Shown here: one piece after another, positions 11,701 to 21,997 of the stretch | How positions within the stretch are numbered: the first letter of the stretch is position 1 | Layout of the letters: each line of letters begins with the position of its first letter | Assembly (NCBI RefSeq): GCF_010389155.1 | Contig: NC_057762.1 | Span: 31,990,055 to 32,054,054 of the forward strand | From: Erigeron canadensis | Taxonomy: Eukaryota > Streptophyta > Magnoliopsida > Asterales > Asteraceae | Direction of reading: 5' to 3' | DNA length: 64,000 nt | The notes under the pieces: model-generated | Seen by the model: only the letters and a program-made list of their open reading frames with translations | The model's database searches: none | What the model was told of the DNA's origin: nothing | Position numbers and translations under genes: made by a program

Positions 11701-12365
11701 CCCCTGGGGAGTACCCGTAAACATGCCCCGGGCCATTTGTCTATGACCTCTCTACTAACTAAAAACCGATCAATCTTGCTAAGCTTGTTACCTCTGTCAT
11801 TACTCATCAAGTAAGTGAACTTACCTCCTTTCATATCGAATTCATGAAGGTCGGCTGCTGCTATGAATTGATTAAAATCTCTAGCGCACCTAGGCTTGAA
11901 TTTAGAACCAAGTCTCTCATCCGCACTTCTAACCGTGTTGAAATCACCCATAACAATCCAAAAACCCGATGAAGCAATCTTAAGTGTTGCAATCGAATCC
12001 CATAAGTCCCTTTTTTCTTTTGTATTTTGAGGTGCATATACATTTACCAGGTAAACAAAACCTTCCATCCCATTCGTTATACCTTTAACTAACAAAAAAA
12101 TATTATTTTTAGTAGAATCGATTTTTTTGAAAATACCCGGATCCCATATACTCACTAGGCCTCCAGAGCGACCACAGGGCTCCACAACCTCATATTCCAT
12201 TCTTGACGACCCACAAAAACCTCTAATGTCCGCATCAATGATATCCCCACTTTGAATTTCTTGCATAGCTAAAAATGACACACCTTCTTGGATTTTTATC
12301 TTTTTTAACCATTCCCTTTTACCATCCCCTCTAATTCCTCTAATGTTTGAAAATAAACAAATCAT
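8780..12365 (-). pseudogene. LINE ORF2: endonuclease-reverse transcriptase, broken
   Basis: The endonuclease part begins MICLFSNIRGIRG and shows AMQEI, VMGDFNTV and RGLSDHNPLLL, the metal-binding and catalytic neighbourhoods of the APE-like fold. The RT part shows DKAPGPDGFSFKFF, VDFNKAYDNVNW, MRQGDPISPFLFLL and LLYADDCSF, with the YADD active site near 10295-10306. The C-terminal zf-RVT region contains WAKGVTKKCNIFVWRA, CGLC and HLICSC. Breaks are TAA at 10563-10565, where a glutamine codon is likely expected, TGA at 10056-10058, where a tryptophan codon is likely, and a frameshift near 9836 in the HWVGWDRV region. The frames on either side join in the order expected of one protein. It cannot produce an active full-length enzyme. 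Confidence 0.9.
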
Positions 12366-12943
12366 TTGGGAATAACATTAATACCTTCTTCTTGAATAGC
12401 CTGGATGATTTTATCAACATGACCTTCCAGATTTACACGCATATCTTTACCCGCTAAAATAGTTTCCTGGGCTTCTATTCCCATTTCGTCATCCACATCA
12501 GAGGTCGGGTTGTTGATAGGGTGAGATGAAACCTCGTTAATAACATTCCCTATGCTCGGATTAAGACCAGGGTCAGAAACATTATCCTTCTCCTGAAGTA
12601 CAGAACTGGATTCATTAGCTTCATTCCCCATATCTGTCGTTTTCTCTGTTTCCCCAAAATCATCCGTGAACAATACGTTGTCGTCCCTAAGTCTTTTTTT
12701 TGGTCTCGAGGAATTACTACCAATATTGCTGCCAAAATCCAAATTTCGTCCATCCTTAGTCTTATTCCTTCTGCCTTTCGTACCATTGGTTCTAGTTTTT
12801 GAAGTAAAACTAAAATTAATGTCATTTGTCGATTTGGTGTTCTCAACCTCCTTATCATTTAGATTCATACTATAATAAATGAAATGGTTGTGAATAGTAA
12901 CTTGTTCTGCGTGGCGAGTTACTATTCGTCCAACCCGCACCAT
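12362..12943 (-). pseudogene. LINE ORF1 C-terminal remnant
   Basis: A 193-residue hydrophilic frame, rich in Asn, Asp, Glu and Lys, contains a basic patch (TKGRRNKTKDG, RPKKRLRDD). It ends with an amphipathic stretch HVDKIIQAIQEEGINVIPK. Its TGA overlaps the ORF2 ATG as ATGA (12362-12365), so the two frames meet without a gap. No zinc knuckle or RRM-like fold is visible. I read it as the 3' part of the LINE gag-like ORF, identified by position rather than by motif. Confidence 0.65.
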
Positions 12944-13164
12944 TTTTCGGATTTGTCAAATTGCATCCCGTTTTGGTTTTTAAATACGAGTTACTTATAG
13001 GTTTTTTCTAGATGTTTTACCTTCCGAGTTTTCAAATAAAACGTTTAACCTTTTTTTGTAACAATATTTCAGATTTTACCACATTGGATTCCTTTCGGGT
13101 TTAAAGTTACGGGTAACTTTTTGGTTTCTTACACATTTTCTTCCTTTTGGGTTTTCAAATTGCA

Positions 13165-13600
13165 TAGGAAAATTATTTTTTTGTGGTATTGCCTTTGAAT
13201 AAATATCTATTTCATATGTTAAAACTTTTAACAAACATATATAGCAAAACATTATAAATAACAAAATATATCGTTTCCAGGTTTTCAAACAATATACTAA
13301 AAACTTTTATTATTTTTTTGTGGTATTGTTTTTGAATAAGTATATGTTTTATATGTCAAAGTTTTTATCATATATAAATCATCAATAACAAAAAGTAATC
13401 GAACTGATTGAAATCGCGCAACACACAGACGGAAACTATTTTGGTTTTACCCTTAAATAAATATATATTTGATATGATAAAATTTTACACAAACCTATCC
13501 ATAAAAGAATGTTTGTCAATTCAACGCAACTACACTAAATAACACAATTATTTCAACACGACAAATGATGCCCCGCAACGCGTGGCCGGAAATTTCCTAG
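13165..13600 (+). mobile_element. Helitron 3' end with internal repeats
   Basis: The stretch ends with a GC hairpin-like CCCCGCAACGCGTGGCCGG (13571-13589) followed by AAATTTCCTAG-T, with CTAG at 13597-13600. This is a plus-strand Helitron 3' terminus. Upstream, a unit with TTTTTTTGTGGTATTG, TTTGAATAA and ATATGTYAAA recurs at about 13165, 13305 and, more diverged, 13437. The 5' end was not found. The LINE may have inserted into this element. Confidence 0.5.
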
Positions 13601-13649
13601 TGATATATATTTCGTACATCATACGGGTAATAATTTAAATCAGGATTGA

Positions 13650-14197
13650 TATGTTCTTGAAACGACTCCTTGATCGACTTGTGTTCTTTTAATTTATCAA
13701 TTTTATTAAATTAGCTTTTTTAATTGTATATAAATTCAATTTGTTTATTAGACTTATAATTAAATTTTAACTCTTAGCTTATAAATACAAAATATATTAT
13801 AACCTTATTTGATTGATCGTTTTATCATTAATAAAGTTGTCTTTGTTTCTTTTTCAATTCGTCAACTTCTATTACTTATATATTACTTGTAATAAGTTGA
13901 TAACATGAAGACTTCAAAAAATTGAGTTTACGATCCGAAATGATCACAAGACTATTTGTCGTCATCCGCTATGCTTAGAAATTCCGATTTTGTTGTGATT
14001 TTAAAAATTTAAGATAAATTTAAAACTTTAACTAAACATATATTATATTTATCATGACTGTTTATTATAACTTAGTTTCGATCATCAGTTTACTTTAACT
14101 ATAATTTATTTCATACTCACAAATCATGTATGAGGCATATTCGAATTTCTTTATGATACAATCTATATAATTATTGTATATCGTACGGGTATTAGGA
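13650..14197 (+). mobile_element. Second Helitron-like arm, inverted relative to 7503-8025
   Basis: About 550 bp complementary to 7503-8025: shared are TATGATACAAT, AATTCGAAT, AAAAAGCTAAT-type text and TTTCAAGAAC. It ends TCGTACGGGTATTAGGAC, which corresponds to the hairpin and tail of the left arm but lacks the final CTAG. A related hairpin motif (CGTACATCATACGGG) occurs at 13613-13627. Confidence 0.6.
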
Positions 14198-15478
14198 CAC
14201 TTATTTTATATATAAATAAATTAACAAAAAACTTGTTTCGCAACTAGTCTCCCTGAATTTTCAATCGACCTCCTCAAGCTAACATTAAATTCTAATTCCA
14301 CCCCATGCAAAAAAGATATAAAACATATATCACCTCATATCTTTACTCCCCAATAAAACAAATTCCCCCTCCGGCCTCCCCCATATTAAATATTTCTGTT
14401 TTTGAAATACCTTATTTGTCCTTAGACTTTTTTGTTTTTTTATCTTTATGTAACTACTCAAAATCCCTAATAAAGAAGACTGTCTTCCATACTACTGTCG
14501 CCGTATTACGTGGGTAACCATGCTCGTTTCGTTCTTAAAAGATAGGATGCGCACATTAGATTAGTGGAGAAAAATGAAACACGTTTGTGATTGAAAAGAA
14601 AAGGATGTTGAAAGCTTTGCTGAGACAAGAACAGTAAGATGATGATCATCAAGAGTCGTCGTCTGAATTCATTAAATTTATCAAAATATAAGCCGACTAA
14701 AATATAAAAAAAAAAAAAAAAAAAAAGGAAAAAAAGCTGATGATTAGATCTTTTTGTCCCACCATGCCACCCAAAAGTGTACTGATTTCAATTTTCTCAA
14801 ATAGCCAAAACATGATGATTTCTTTTATTTGAGGGTAAAATTAATTAATTAAGATATTCGTTACTGATATCTTTTTATACTAAATCTGATTATGCGCACT
14901 AGCTACTATCCAAAAAATAGTTTGATGTTAGCCAAAATATACATATTTGCATTATAATTTTGATGGTTAATATCCTTCAATTGTCTGGATTTTAAGTCAT
15001 TATTTGTGTTGAAATAGTATTTGTATCAACTTTTGGTAGGTACTTTAAGTGATCATGACAATTTTGGAGCTTAAACGGAAAAAATGGCTTAAATTTCACA
15101 ATCAAGTGATGCGGTTCAAGTCACGATAACTCGAGGTTGCAGCAGACAACATAGTGTGGAGCCCAATTTTATTTGATCCAACCGAAACCCACACACAACA
15201 CCAAACCAACACGTTATATTCTTTATTGTATGTATGTATTCTGCTTGAGCCTAAAATTTCCAGATTCCAGCCGTTAGCAACAAGCCCAGCCCAACATCCT
15301 CTCATGTGTTTATTTTCCTTTCTGATTTGGATCGTGAACAAGCCAAGCCCAACATGAATTTTTGTTGTTGTTTTCAGATTGACCGAAGTCAAAGGAGGAT
15401 AACATATTTTGTTTTCGCTGAAGATGACACGCAAGCACACAAAAACCACGAGGAGTATTGCATTTCTAATTCTTGGTA
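14198..15478. other. Non-coding AT-rich spacer
   Basis: No exon could be supported. It contains an A-run (about 14706-14726). The open frames around 15100-15450 are antisense to each other and have no family features. Confidence 0.5.
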
Positions 15479-15841
15479 AGGACGCGTTTGGTTGTTGAAA
15501 ATGTTTTCTAGTTCTTTATTTTTAATTTTTTAAAAAGTAAAAGGGGTTTTTGTTTTCTAGAAAACAAATAAAAATTTTAAAAATGTGTTCTAATTAGAAA
15601 ACTAGAAAACATGTTAGAGTTGTGGGGAGGGGGTGGAATGAATTGGAAAATGAAAATGGAAAATAGGAAACAAGAAAAAGGTGTTTTCAAGTTTTCTATG
15701 GAAAAATAGAAAACCTTGTTTTTTGTTTTCTTAGAAAAAATTCTTAAAAATCTATGATTAGAACGCGTTTTCAGTTTTTCATGTTTTCTTGGAAAACAAA
15801 AATGGAAAACAAGGGGTGTTTTCTATAACCAAACGCCCCCT
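15479..15841. mobile_element. MITE with GGGGGCGTTTGGTT termini
   Basis: The left end AGGACGCGTTTGGTTGTTGA and the complement of the right end, AGGGGGCGTTTGGTTATAGA, are inverted copies, flanked by TA on both sides (15477-15478 and 15842-15843). The interior is full of palindromic GTTTTCTAGAAAAC-like words. It is a short TIR element without coding capacity. The two-base TA duplication would suit a Tc1/mariner-type mover but is weak evidence alone. Confidence 0.65.
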
Positions 15842-17600
15842 TAGTTTTTGTATTCTTGAGTTTTTGTTTTAAAAAAAAGGGAAGGGAAAGAAAGAAAAAA
15901 ATATGATATTTTGATCCCAAAACTTTCTTGCCAAAAGAAGCAAGATTTGGAAGGAAAAGTGGTGAAATTATTATTATACCCCTCAAACTTATATAAAGGT
16001 TTTAATTATTACAAGGCTATAAATGTAAAATTGTATCTTTTTATCCTTTCTTTTCCTTCCCTTCTAACTCAATATTAAACTACCAACTTTTTTTTCTTTT
16101 CTTTCAACTCGAGAATGTCTTTTTTATGTAATTATCTATCCTTTCTTTCTCTATCCAATCTTCTCCTTTCTTTTATTTTAATAAAAACTCGAGAATACAA
16201 TGCGGGAGAAGACCACGATAGAATTTTTTTTTTATTATTATTTTTATTTTTTGATATCATATCATCACACACTCATCATCTCTATCAAAAATCCATTTCA
16301 ATCCTATCCATCAATGCACCTTATCATCTTCATCATCAAAACAAAACCTCAAAACCCAACTTTTTCATCTTTCAAGATTTAATCTGTTGAGTTAGAGATT
16401 TGGAGTTAAGGATTTGTGTAGATTGAAGAAGAAGATTCCACCTTCATCCACCATTTTTATAAAAATTGGGTTGTAACTTAACTCTTTTCATACCCATCTT
16501 AAATTGTCAATTGAATGATTATGTTATTTAATATGATGATTTGTGAGTATCTGACTATCATGATTATAGTTATGTAGTAGGCATCAGTATGAAGCTCATT
16601 TAATAATGACATTTTTATTTGATGGTTGATTGTTAGTTAATTTTAATTTGGCGATTATTGATTTTTTGGGTCAAACTTTAGCTAGTTAAGTCTTTGTTTG
16701 TTATTTTATTTTATTTTTTTATTTTATGAAACGGCAGAAACTTTAGCTAGTTAATATGGTGTGTTTAGTTTTATTTCAATTGACCGATTGGATGTAAATA
16801 AATTCATTGGTGGGTGGTTGCTTATATGATTAACCACCATGGAATTAGTGACCGCTAATCCATATATTACCATTGACCGTGATTAGTTTAATGGGATCTT
16901 TTGTCATTAATAAGTTATTTGAATATGTTGATGAAAAAAGGAAACTACCTCATGTTTCCTACTAATCTTCTTGAGCCGTTCTTAATGATTAGTTAGCAAA
17001 ATCGGGGAATACTGGTGACCGCAATACTTGGTTTTGTTAATACTAATTAGTCTTTAATTGAAGTTTGTTATTAAAAGAGCAACCTCTAATGGCAAACAGA
17101 AATTTTAGCTTACGACGCTCTCATGAGAAGTCAAGTAAATAGTGAAAATGGAGAATAATTGTTTCCATTATTTGGTGATTTAGGTAAAGTCCTTAACGTA
17201 GATGACCATATAGGCAAGTGCGTTGGCTATTTTTGTCACACGATTTCTCAAGTAAAGATCAATGTCTATGAGTTAAAACTGATCAATCGTTTTGTATTTT
17301 TATATTTAAATTAATCATGACCATTGTTTAGCGAGCGAATTACGTGCATGAAAATTGCTATGATTACATGTGATCGACTTGCATACATGTGATCATAGCA
17401 ATATTCGTGCACATGTGATCAAGAATCAAAATCTCCACATAATTGTATAACGGATGATAATCCATGCTCTACAAAATTATAAACTTCAAAATTACACATA
17501 AGTTATTCAGAAAACAATTAAAAAACAGTTTTCATTTAAAGAACAATCATCGGTTGGGCTTAATTTGAAAAGTTCTCGCAAAAAAAAAGTTCTCAAAACA
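15842..17600. other. Spacer with pyrimidine-rich leader-like segment
   Basis: About 16040-16480 resembles a plant 5' leader: a pyrimidine-rich tract, then ATCATCACACACTCATCATC and GAAGAAGAAG-like purine runs. No coding exon follows, so a non-coding transcript or abandoned promoter is possible. The rest is AT-rich with no recognised feature. Confidence 0.35.
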
Positions 17601-17605
17601 ACTTT

Positions 17606-17630
17606 ACCATATATATATATATATATATAG
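17606..17630. repeat. (TA)n microsatellite
   Basis: About eleven TA units, immediately followed by palindromic TTACACATGTGTAAG-type sequence and then the GC-rich patch. Confidence 0.9.
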
Positions 17631-18237
17631 GAGCACGCATATAACTTACATATGTGTAAGTTAACTTGCACACGTGTAAGTTGTAAATCTTACACATGTA
17701 AACTTACACATGTGTGGTTGCGGTGGTTGTCGTCGCCGGAAAATCATGGTGGTGGCCGGGGATGATGGTGGTGGTGGTAGGAGGTGGTTGGAATTTGAGG
17801 AAATGGAAGAAAATCAATGGACTCAATATATGGGTGGATTATTTGTACTACACATGAAAAAAAGTACAAAAAGTATAACTTTTTTCCTCTTCTCCGACCA
17901 TCTTCTTCTCCGGCGACCGCCACATCTCCTATTTCTTCCTTCTCCGGCGAACAACCACCGCCACCACCTCCGGCGACATCTCCGACGACTTTCCGGCGAG
18001 AAACAGGTTCATTTTCGGGTGGATACGATACGGGCCAATGTCCCTTATCCATTATAAGCTGACCGTCAAGGGACACATATGGGAATTGTATGGATTTGAT
18101 GGGCGGGATCTAAGGGATGGTGACGGTTTGCTACAGTACGGGCAAAGCCCTTGCTGCCGACGCTGACGTTGTGGTTGAGGTGGTCGGAGATGATGGTGGC
18201 TGGTGGTGATTGTCTCGCCGGAGAAGGAGGTGGTGGT
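17631..18237. repeat. GC-rich patch with GGTGGTGG/CCACCACC inverted segments
   Basis: This block is rich in GGTGGTGG, GCCGGGG, CCGGCGA and CCACCACC words, with inverted similarity between its two sides (CTCCGGCGAACAACCACC against GGTTGAGGTGGTCGGAG and similar). It includes repeat R copy 2 at about 18015-18155. Open frames on both strands are low-complexity proline, glycine or histidine products and are not convincing proteins. The (TA)n tract and R sequences suggest a transposon body. Confidence 0.45.
18015..18155 (+). repeat. Dispersed repeat R, copy 2
   Basis: Same family as 150-310, same orientation, sharing CATATGGGAATTGTATGGAT, GATTTGATGGGCG and ACGGGCAAAGCCCTT. The spacing between shared words is preserved. 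Confidence 0.6.
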
Positions 18238-18264
18238 TGAAACAAACATGGGTTTAGAAAATTA

Positions 18265-18480
18265 ATAAATGTAATAATACGCATTACCTTACAAAATACC
18301 AACTGCACAGATGTGAACACGTGATCAAATATTACTCTCTTTTTCAGGACGCCACCAATCTATGCCTAACTACTTGTAAAGTTGTAATCATGCATGATTG
18401 TATCTGAAACAAACATGGGTTTAGAAAATGGGCCCAAATTCCATTTTGCGTCATCACATTTCTAGGCCCATTTTGCAGTT
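18265..18480 (-). pseudogene. Duplicated 5'-leader exon of the F-box gene (orphan)
   Basis: CATTACCTTACAAAATAC, CTGCACAGAT, TCTCTTTTTCAGGA and AAACATGGGTTTAGAAAATG correspond to 21811-21965, the inferred 5' non-coding exon and splice donor of the F-box gene. No F-box coding exon follows on the minus strand, where the GC-rich patch now lies. It is an orphan leader, probably left by a duplication later overwritten by transposon insertion. Confidence 0.6.
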
Positions 18481-18714
18481 TTTTATTTATTGATTAGATA
18501 TAGGATTTGCTGTTAAAAAAAAAAGTAGATAACGTGCACTAATTATTGTTTAACGACTATATTTAGCAAAATTCTTCTTATTAAGGTATATATATAAGTA
18601 TATAACCCTCAACTCCTCAAGGTTGTGATATATTACTATTTTCAAGAAATTCTATATATAAAAAAGTTATAAACTCTTTATAATGTATTATCGATAGATA
18701 CCCCAAACTACTAG

Positions 18715-18915
18715 ACATGAGGAAAAATCTCGAAAAATCAAAACCGAACCGATATTGTACTAATAACTGTACCGAAAAACCGTAAAGATAAAGATTTTGT
18801 ATTTGATATTTGGAAAGTTCGGTTTGAGTACCGAAAAACCGTACCGAACATGTACCGATTCGGTTTTGGTATTTTCAGCTTTGGTACGGGTTTGGTATTG
18901 AGCTCATCCTGAACA
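18715..18915. mobile_element. Possible hAT-like MITE rich in ACCGAA/CGGTTT
   Basis: Many ACCGAAAAACCGTA-like words occur in both orientations, with ends resembling ATGAG inverted repeats (near 18716 and 18905). I found no target duplication. Only the composition and partial symmetry support this call. Confidence 0.35.
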
Positions 18916-19299
18916 AACCAATCAATTCTTATGAGCTAGTTTGGCTTCTACAACATAAACAATTGTCTCTTTGAAATGATGCTAACAAAAGTATTTTCGA
19001 CCGTGATTTGCTACGACCATATCCATTTATTACCCATAAAAATTAAAAACACTACGAAAGCCAGAACTAGTGCTTGCATCCAATCTAAAGGACCTTTAAA
19101 TTGCCTGGGTCGTACCATACCTAGTTACCTACCATACCCGTATATATGCAAAGTAACATATGAGCTGAATGGCGGATCAACAACGCTCCAGCGATTATAT
19201 TGTATAATAATGTATCACATATGATGTGATCTTTGAGGATTAAACGGACTATTCTATTCATGTTCCAAGAATGCAGACCTTAAAAGTCCTAAACGGAAT

Positions 19300-20050
19300 T
19301 TAATTATAAGGATTGGCTATTTGAGTTGGTCTAATAATGTGTTTTAGAATTAAGATGGCCTTTCCATAGAGTTTGCAAGACAATCGGTCTTTTAACTTTG
19401 AGTCTTTGAACACATTAGGACGTTGGGCTAATTGAAAATAGACAGTATGCACACTTCTTCGTCACAATTCAGCCCAATTTTATATCTCAGAATACTTACC
19501 TGAGATTAAACATAATCTTAAAGCAATTTAAGAGCTTCACTGCAATACCCGCCTACAAAAGTTGGCCTTAGTGAGTTAGTGATCAGATGGTGCCAAGTTA
19601 AAGGGCTGACACTCGACGGATAACCCATTTGCTTCCAGACGTCCATGAACAAGAATCAAGATGGGCATGTTAGCAATGTCAAATAGAGCAACACATGTAT
19701 AGAATAGTAACACCATCTGATAAATATGCTGGAAATAACATGTTATATTACACAGAAAACAAAATTATCATAACCATATATTTCTATTCTAGTTATTAAA
19801 AACAAGATACTGTAAATTAAACTAAAACATATTGCCAAACACTTGACAGGCCTTCAAGTGGGAAAGCCATTGTCTCTGGAAATAAAGATCAACATACAGT
19901 GTACAGTTGGATCCTTACTTCTTGCAGGAAGGGACACATCTTTTTCTGGAAGCAACCTCTACCTCAGGTAGGCGTAACACTGTCTAAGTCTCGCCTCCCA
20001 ATACATCGTCAAAGCAATATTTAAGTTCTATTAACACTAACTTAAAATAG
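19300..20050. repeat. 3' flank of the F-box gene, duplicated at 23.8-24.4 kb
   Basis: ATTGAAAATAGACAGT, GATGGTGCCAAGTT, GGATAACCCATTTGCTTCCA and AGATACTGTA recur in order at about 23840-24210. Then a CTTACTTCYTG...GAAAGCAA...GGTAGGGGTAAGG-type repeat at about 19915-20000 recurs at about 24330-24440. This is the distal half of a segmental duplication. Confidence 0.7.
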
Positions 20051-20052
20051 GA

Positions 20053-21174
20053 TCATACAAAACCAGAACACAAATCAGATGGCGACATCAAACTCTCCAC
20101 ATATTCGACAGCTAGTGGACTCCGTACTTGGGCAAGACTTGTTAAATCCACAGAGTATAAGTATATTTTCTGTGTATCGTTCAATAAGTTGTAGATTACG
20201 AGTCGTCGGTTGTTCCGCCTCAACTGAATTAGTTTTCCCTCATCCAAAAAACACATTAGCGACACGTCATTGTGGTGTCTGCCTCTCAAAATTGATGTTG
20301 ACAAATTCACAAAAGACCAAGATTTTGTACCTCCATCTTCTTCATTCAATGCCCATACCTCATAATATCCAACACTGTTACGTTCGTAGCAAATCATGCA
20401 AAGATTTCCGTTTATTTTACCCAAAGGAAACCGTGAGAAAAGACGATTAGGTGGAAGTTGTATCTCCGAAAATACCATCCCTTTAAGATCAAGAGCCACC
20501 ACTAACACCCTGTGTTCTGAGTCACTTGCAATCCAGAACAAAAATCCGTTTACAAAAACACCAGAATATTCAAAAAACACATAGTCTCCACTCAACTTCA
20601 ACGGTGTGCTCCACGACCCGTTTTTGAGGCTCAAGATGTCACACGGCCTGGAGCGACTGTTAGTATCATCCATGTAAGCTCTTAGTCTAACAATCTTGAC
20701 ATCATGTGGGGTTAATGTATCATACCCGAAACCATAAACATAGCTACCAGAGTAGTGATTTTCCAAAGGCGGATCAGAAAGTATCTTAAACGCTCCAGTA
20801 AATGGATTGTATAACATCATATTATGACCCTGAGAACGATGTATAAGCAAGAGGACAACCCCATTAATGGTTCCAACAATGGTTACCTTCGTCCCTTCCG
20901 GGATTCCTGGAGGCGAACGAAGCATGATCGTTGATCCGGCATTGCAGTGACAGTAGGGTCCATGCGCTCCGCATGCATTGTTCATGGCATAAAACGGCTG
21001 AACAGGAAGAAGGATCATTCGACGGGATCTCGACTTCATAATTTGAGGATTTAAAATCAAACGGTTCCAATGCTTTGATACACACTTAAACCGAAATAAG
21101 GCTTCTGTTGGCAGTCGAACAAGTATATTATCAAGAATTTCTACTGGTAGTAGTTGAAAGTAATTGTCCTTCAT
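20053..21174 (-). CDS. F-box protein with F-box-associated domain
   Basis: An intact 373-residue protein in one coding exon. The N-terminal F-box (about residues 7-43) reads LLPVEILDNILVRLPTEALF, then RFKCVSKHWNRLI. It would bind the SKP1-like subunit of an SCF ubiquitin ligase. The remainder (about 95-340) is of the plant F-box-associated type, with the family signatures GTINGVVLLL, MLYNPFTGAFKILSDPP and YGFGYDTLTPHDVKIVRL. It should act as a substrate-recruiting receptor with unknown target. An intron in the 5' leader is inferred: donor after 21817, acceptor before 21200, leaving a short untranslated piece ahead of the ATG. Partial copies of this locus lie on both sides, placing it in a small decayed cluster. 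Confidence 0.88.
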   Translation of the reverse strand: MKDNYFQLLPVEILDNILVRLPTEALFRFKCVSKHWNRLILNPQIMKSRSRRMILLPVQPFYAMNNACGAHGPYCHCNAGSTIMLRSPPGIPEGTKVTIVGTINGVVLLLIHRSQGHNMMLYNPFTGAFKILSDPPLENHYSGSYVYGFGYDTLTPHDVKIVRLRAYMDDTNSRSRPCDILSLKNGSWSTPLKLSGDYVFFEYSGVFVNGFLFWIASDSEHRVLVVALDLKGMVFSEIQLPPNRLFSRFPLGKINGNLCMICYERNSVGYYEVWALNEEDGGTKSWSFVNLSTSILRGRHHNDVSLMCFLDEGKLIQLRRNNRRLVIYNLLNDTQKIYLYSVDLTSLAQVRSPLAVEYVESLMSPSDLCSGFV

Positions 21175-21997
21175 AATCCAACAAATACGTTGTGTTACAA
21201 CTGCAAAGAAAAAAAATAAAATAATTTATAGCTGTTTGATTCTGTCATTTAGATAGAACCCGGAAGCAGCCTCTCTACGTCCTAGGTAGAGGTAAGGCTG
21301 TCTAGATCTCAACCCCCCTTGTACACCGAGGTATTGGGACACAAAACCCATAGTAGACGGCATTGGGTGTTACATTTTACATTTATAAGCTAGGTCACAT
21401 AAACGGTTTATGAAAAACTTGTCCCCAAAGGGTTTTCAGCTATAGCGCCCAAATAAACTGCTATCCATGGTGTTTGGCTTGGCTTATTTGCATTTGGCTT
21501 AAGCCCTGTTTTCGTGGATTATTAATTTTAGATTTAGTGACTTGTTAATTGCAAAATAATACAGTATCATAAAACCAAAAATAAGCGGGGTCTATTCTAT
21601 CAGATAATCAAATAAGCTAAAGCCAAACACCCCCTAAACATCGGAAGTCTAAATTGTAAGATGAATTTAGTTAATCTATCAACAGATCAATGTGAACATA
21701 AGAATTAAAAATTATTAAAAAGATTCTAAATAGTAGTAGTAGTAGTAGTAAATAACAGAAGAGTCTGATCATTGTAATAATATAAATAAAAATAAAAGTA
21801 ATATAATAAGCATTACCTTACAAAATACAATTGAACACTGCTGCACAGATCTGACGATCAAATTAGTTTCTCTTTTTCAGGATACTAATATCTTTGATTC
21901 TACTGTTTACTTCAATTATTGTTCGACTATTTGTTTCTGAAACAAAATATGGGTTAAGAAAATGGGCCAAAAAATTGTATATGAGTCGGTAACAGTG

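Larger units (their letters stand above)
8780..12943 (-). mobile_element. Degenerate L1-type LINE (non-LTR retrotransposon)
   Basis: A minus-strand element has an ORF1 remnant (12362-12943) followed by a complete-length ORF2 relic (8780-12365). ORF1 lacks the usual N-terminal RNA-binding and zinc-knuckle part, so the copy is probably 5'-truncated. ORF2 retains apurinic endonuclease, reverse transcriptase and C-terminal zinc-binding (zf-RVT) domains but carries two in-frame stops and one frameshift. A T-run near 8634-8641 may be the poly(A) tail. No clear flanking duplication was found. It lies between two inverted Helitron-like arms. Confidence 0.9.

Noticed and set aside
15102..15449. 115-residue minus-strand frame
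   Set aside because: No family features, overlaps an opposite-strand frame, and has no start or splice context of a plant gene.
17710..18076. Opposed open frames of 110-115 residues in the GC-rich patch
   Set aside because: Both are low-complexity Pro/Gly/His products of GGTGGTGG-type repeats, overlap each other on opposite strands, and lie in repeat-like sequence.
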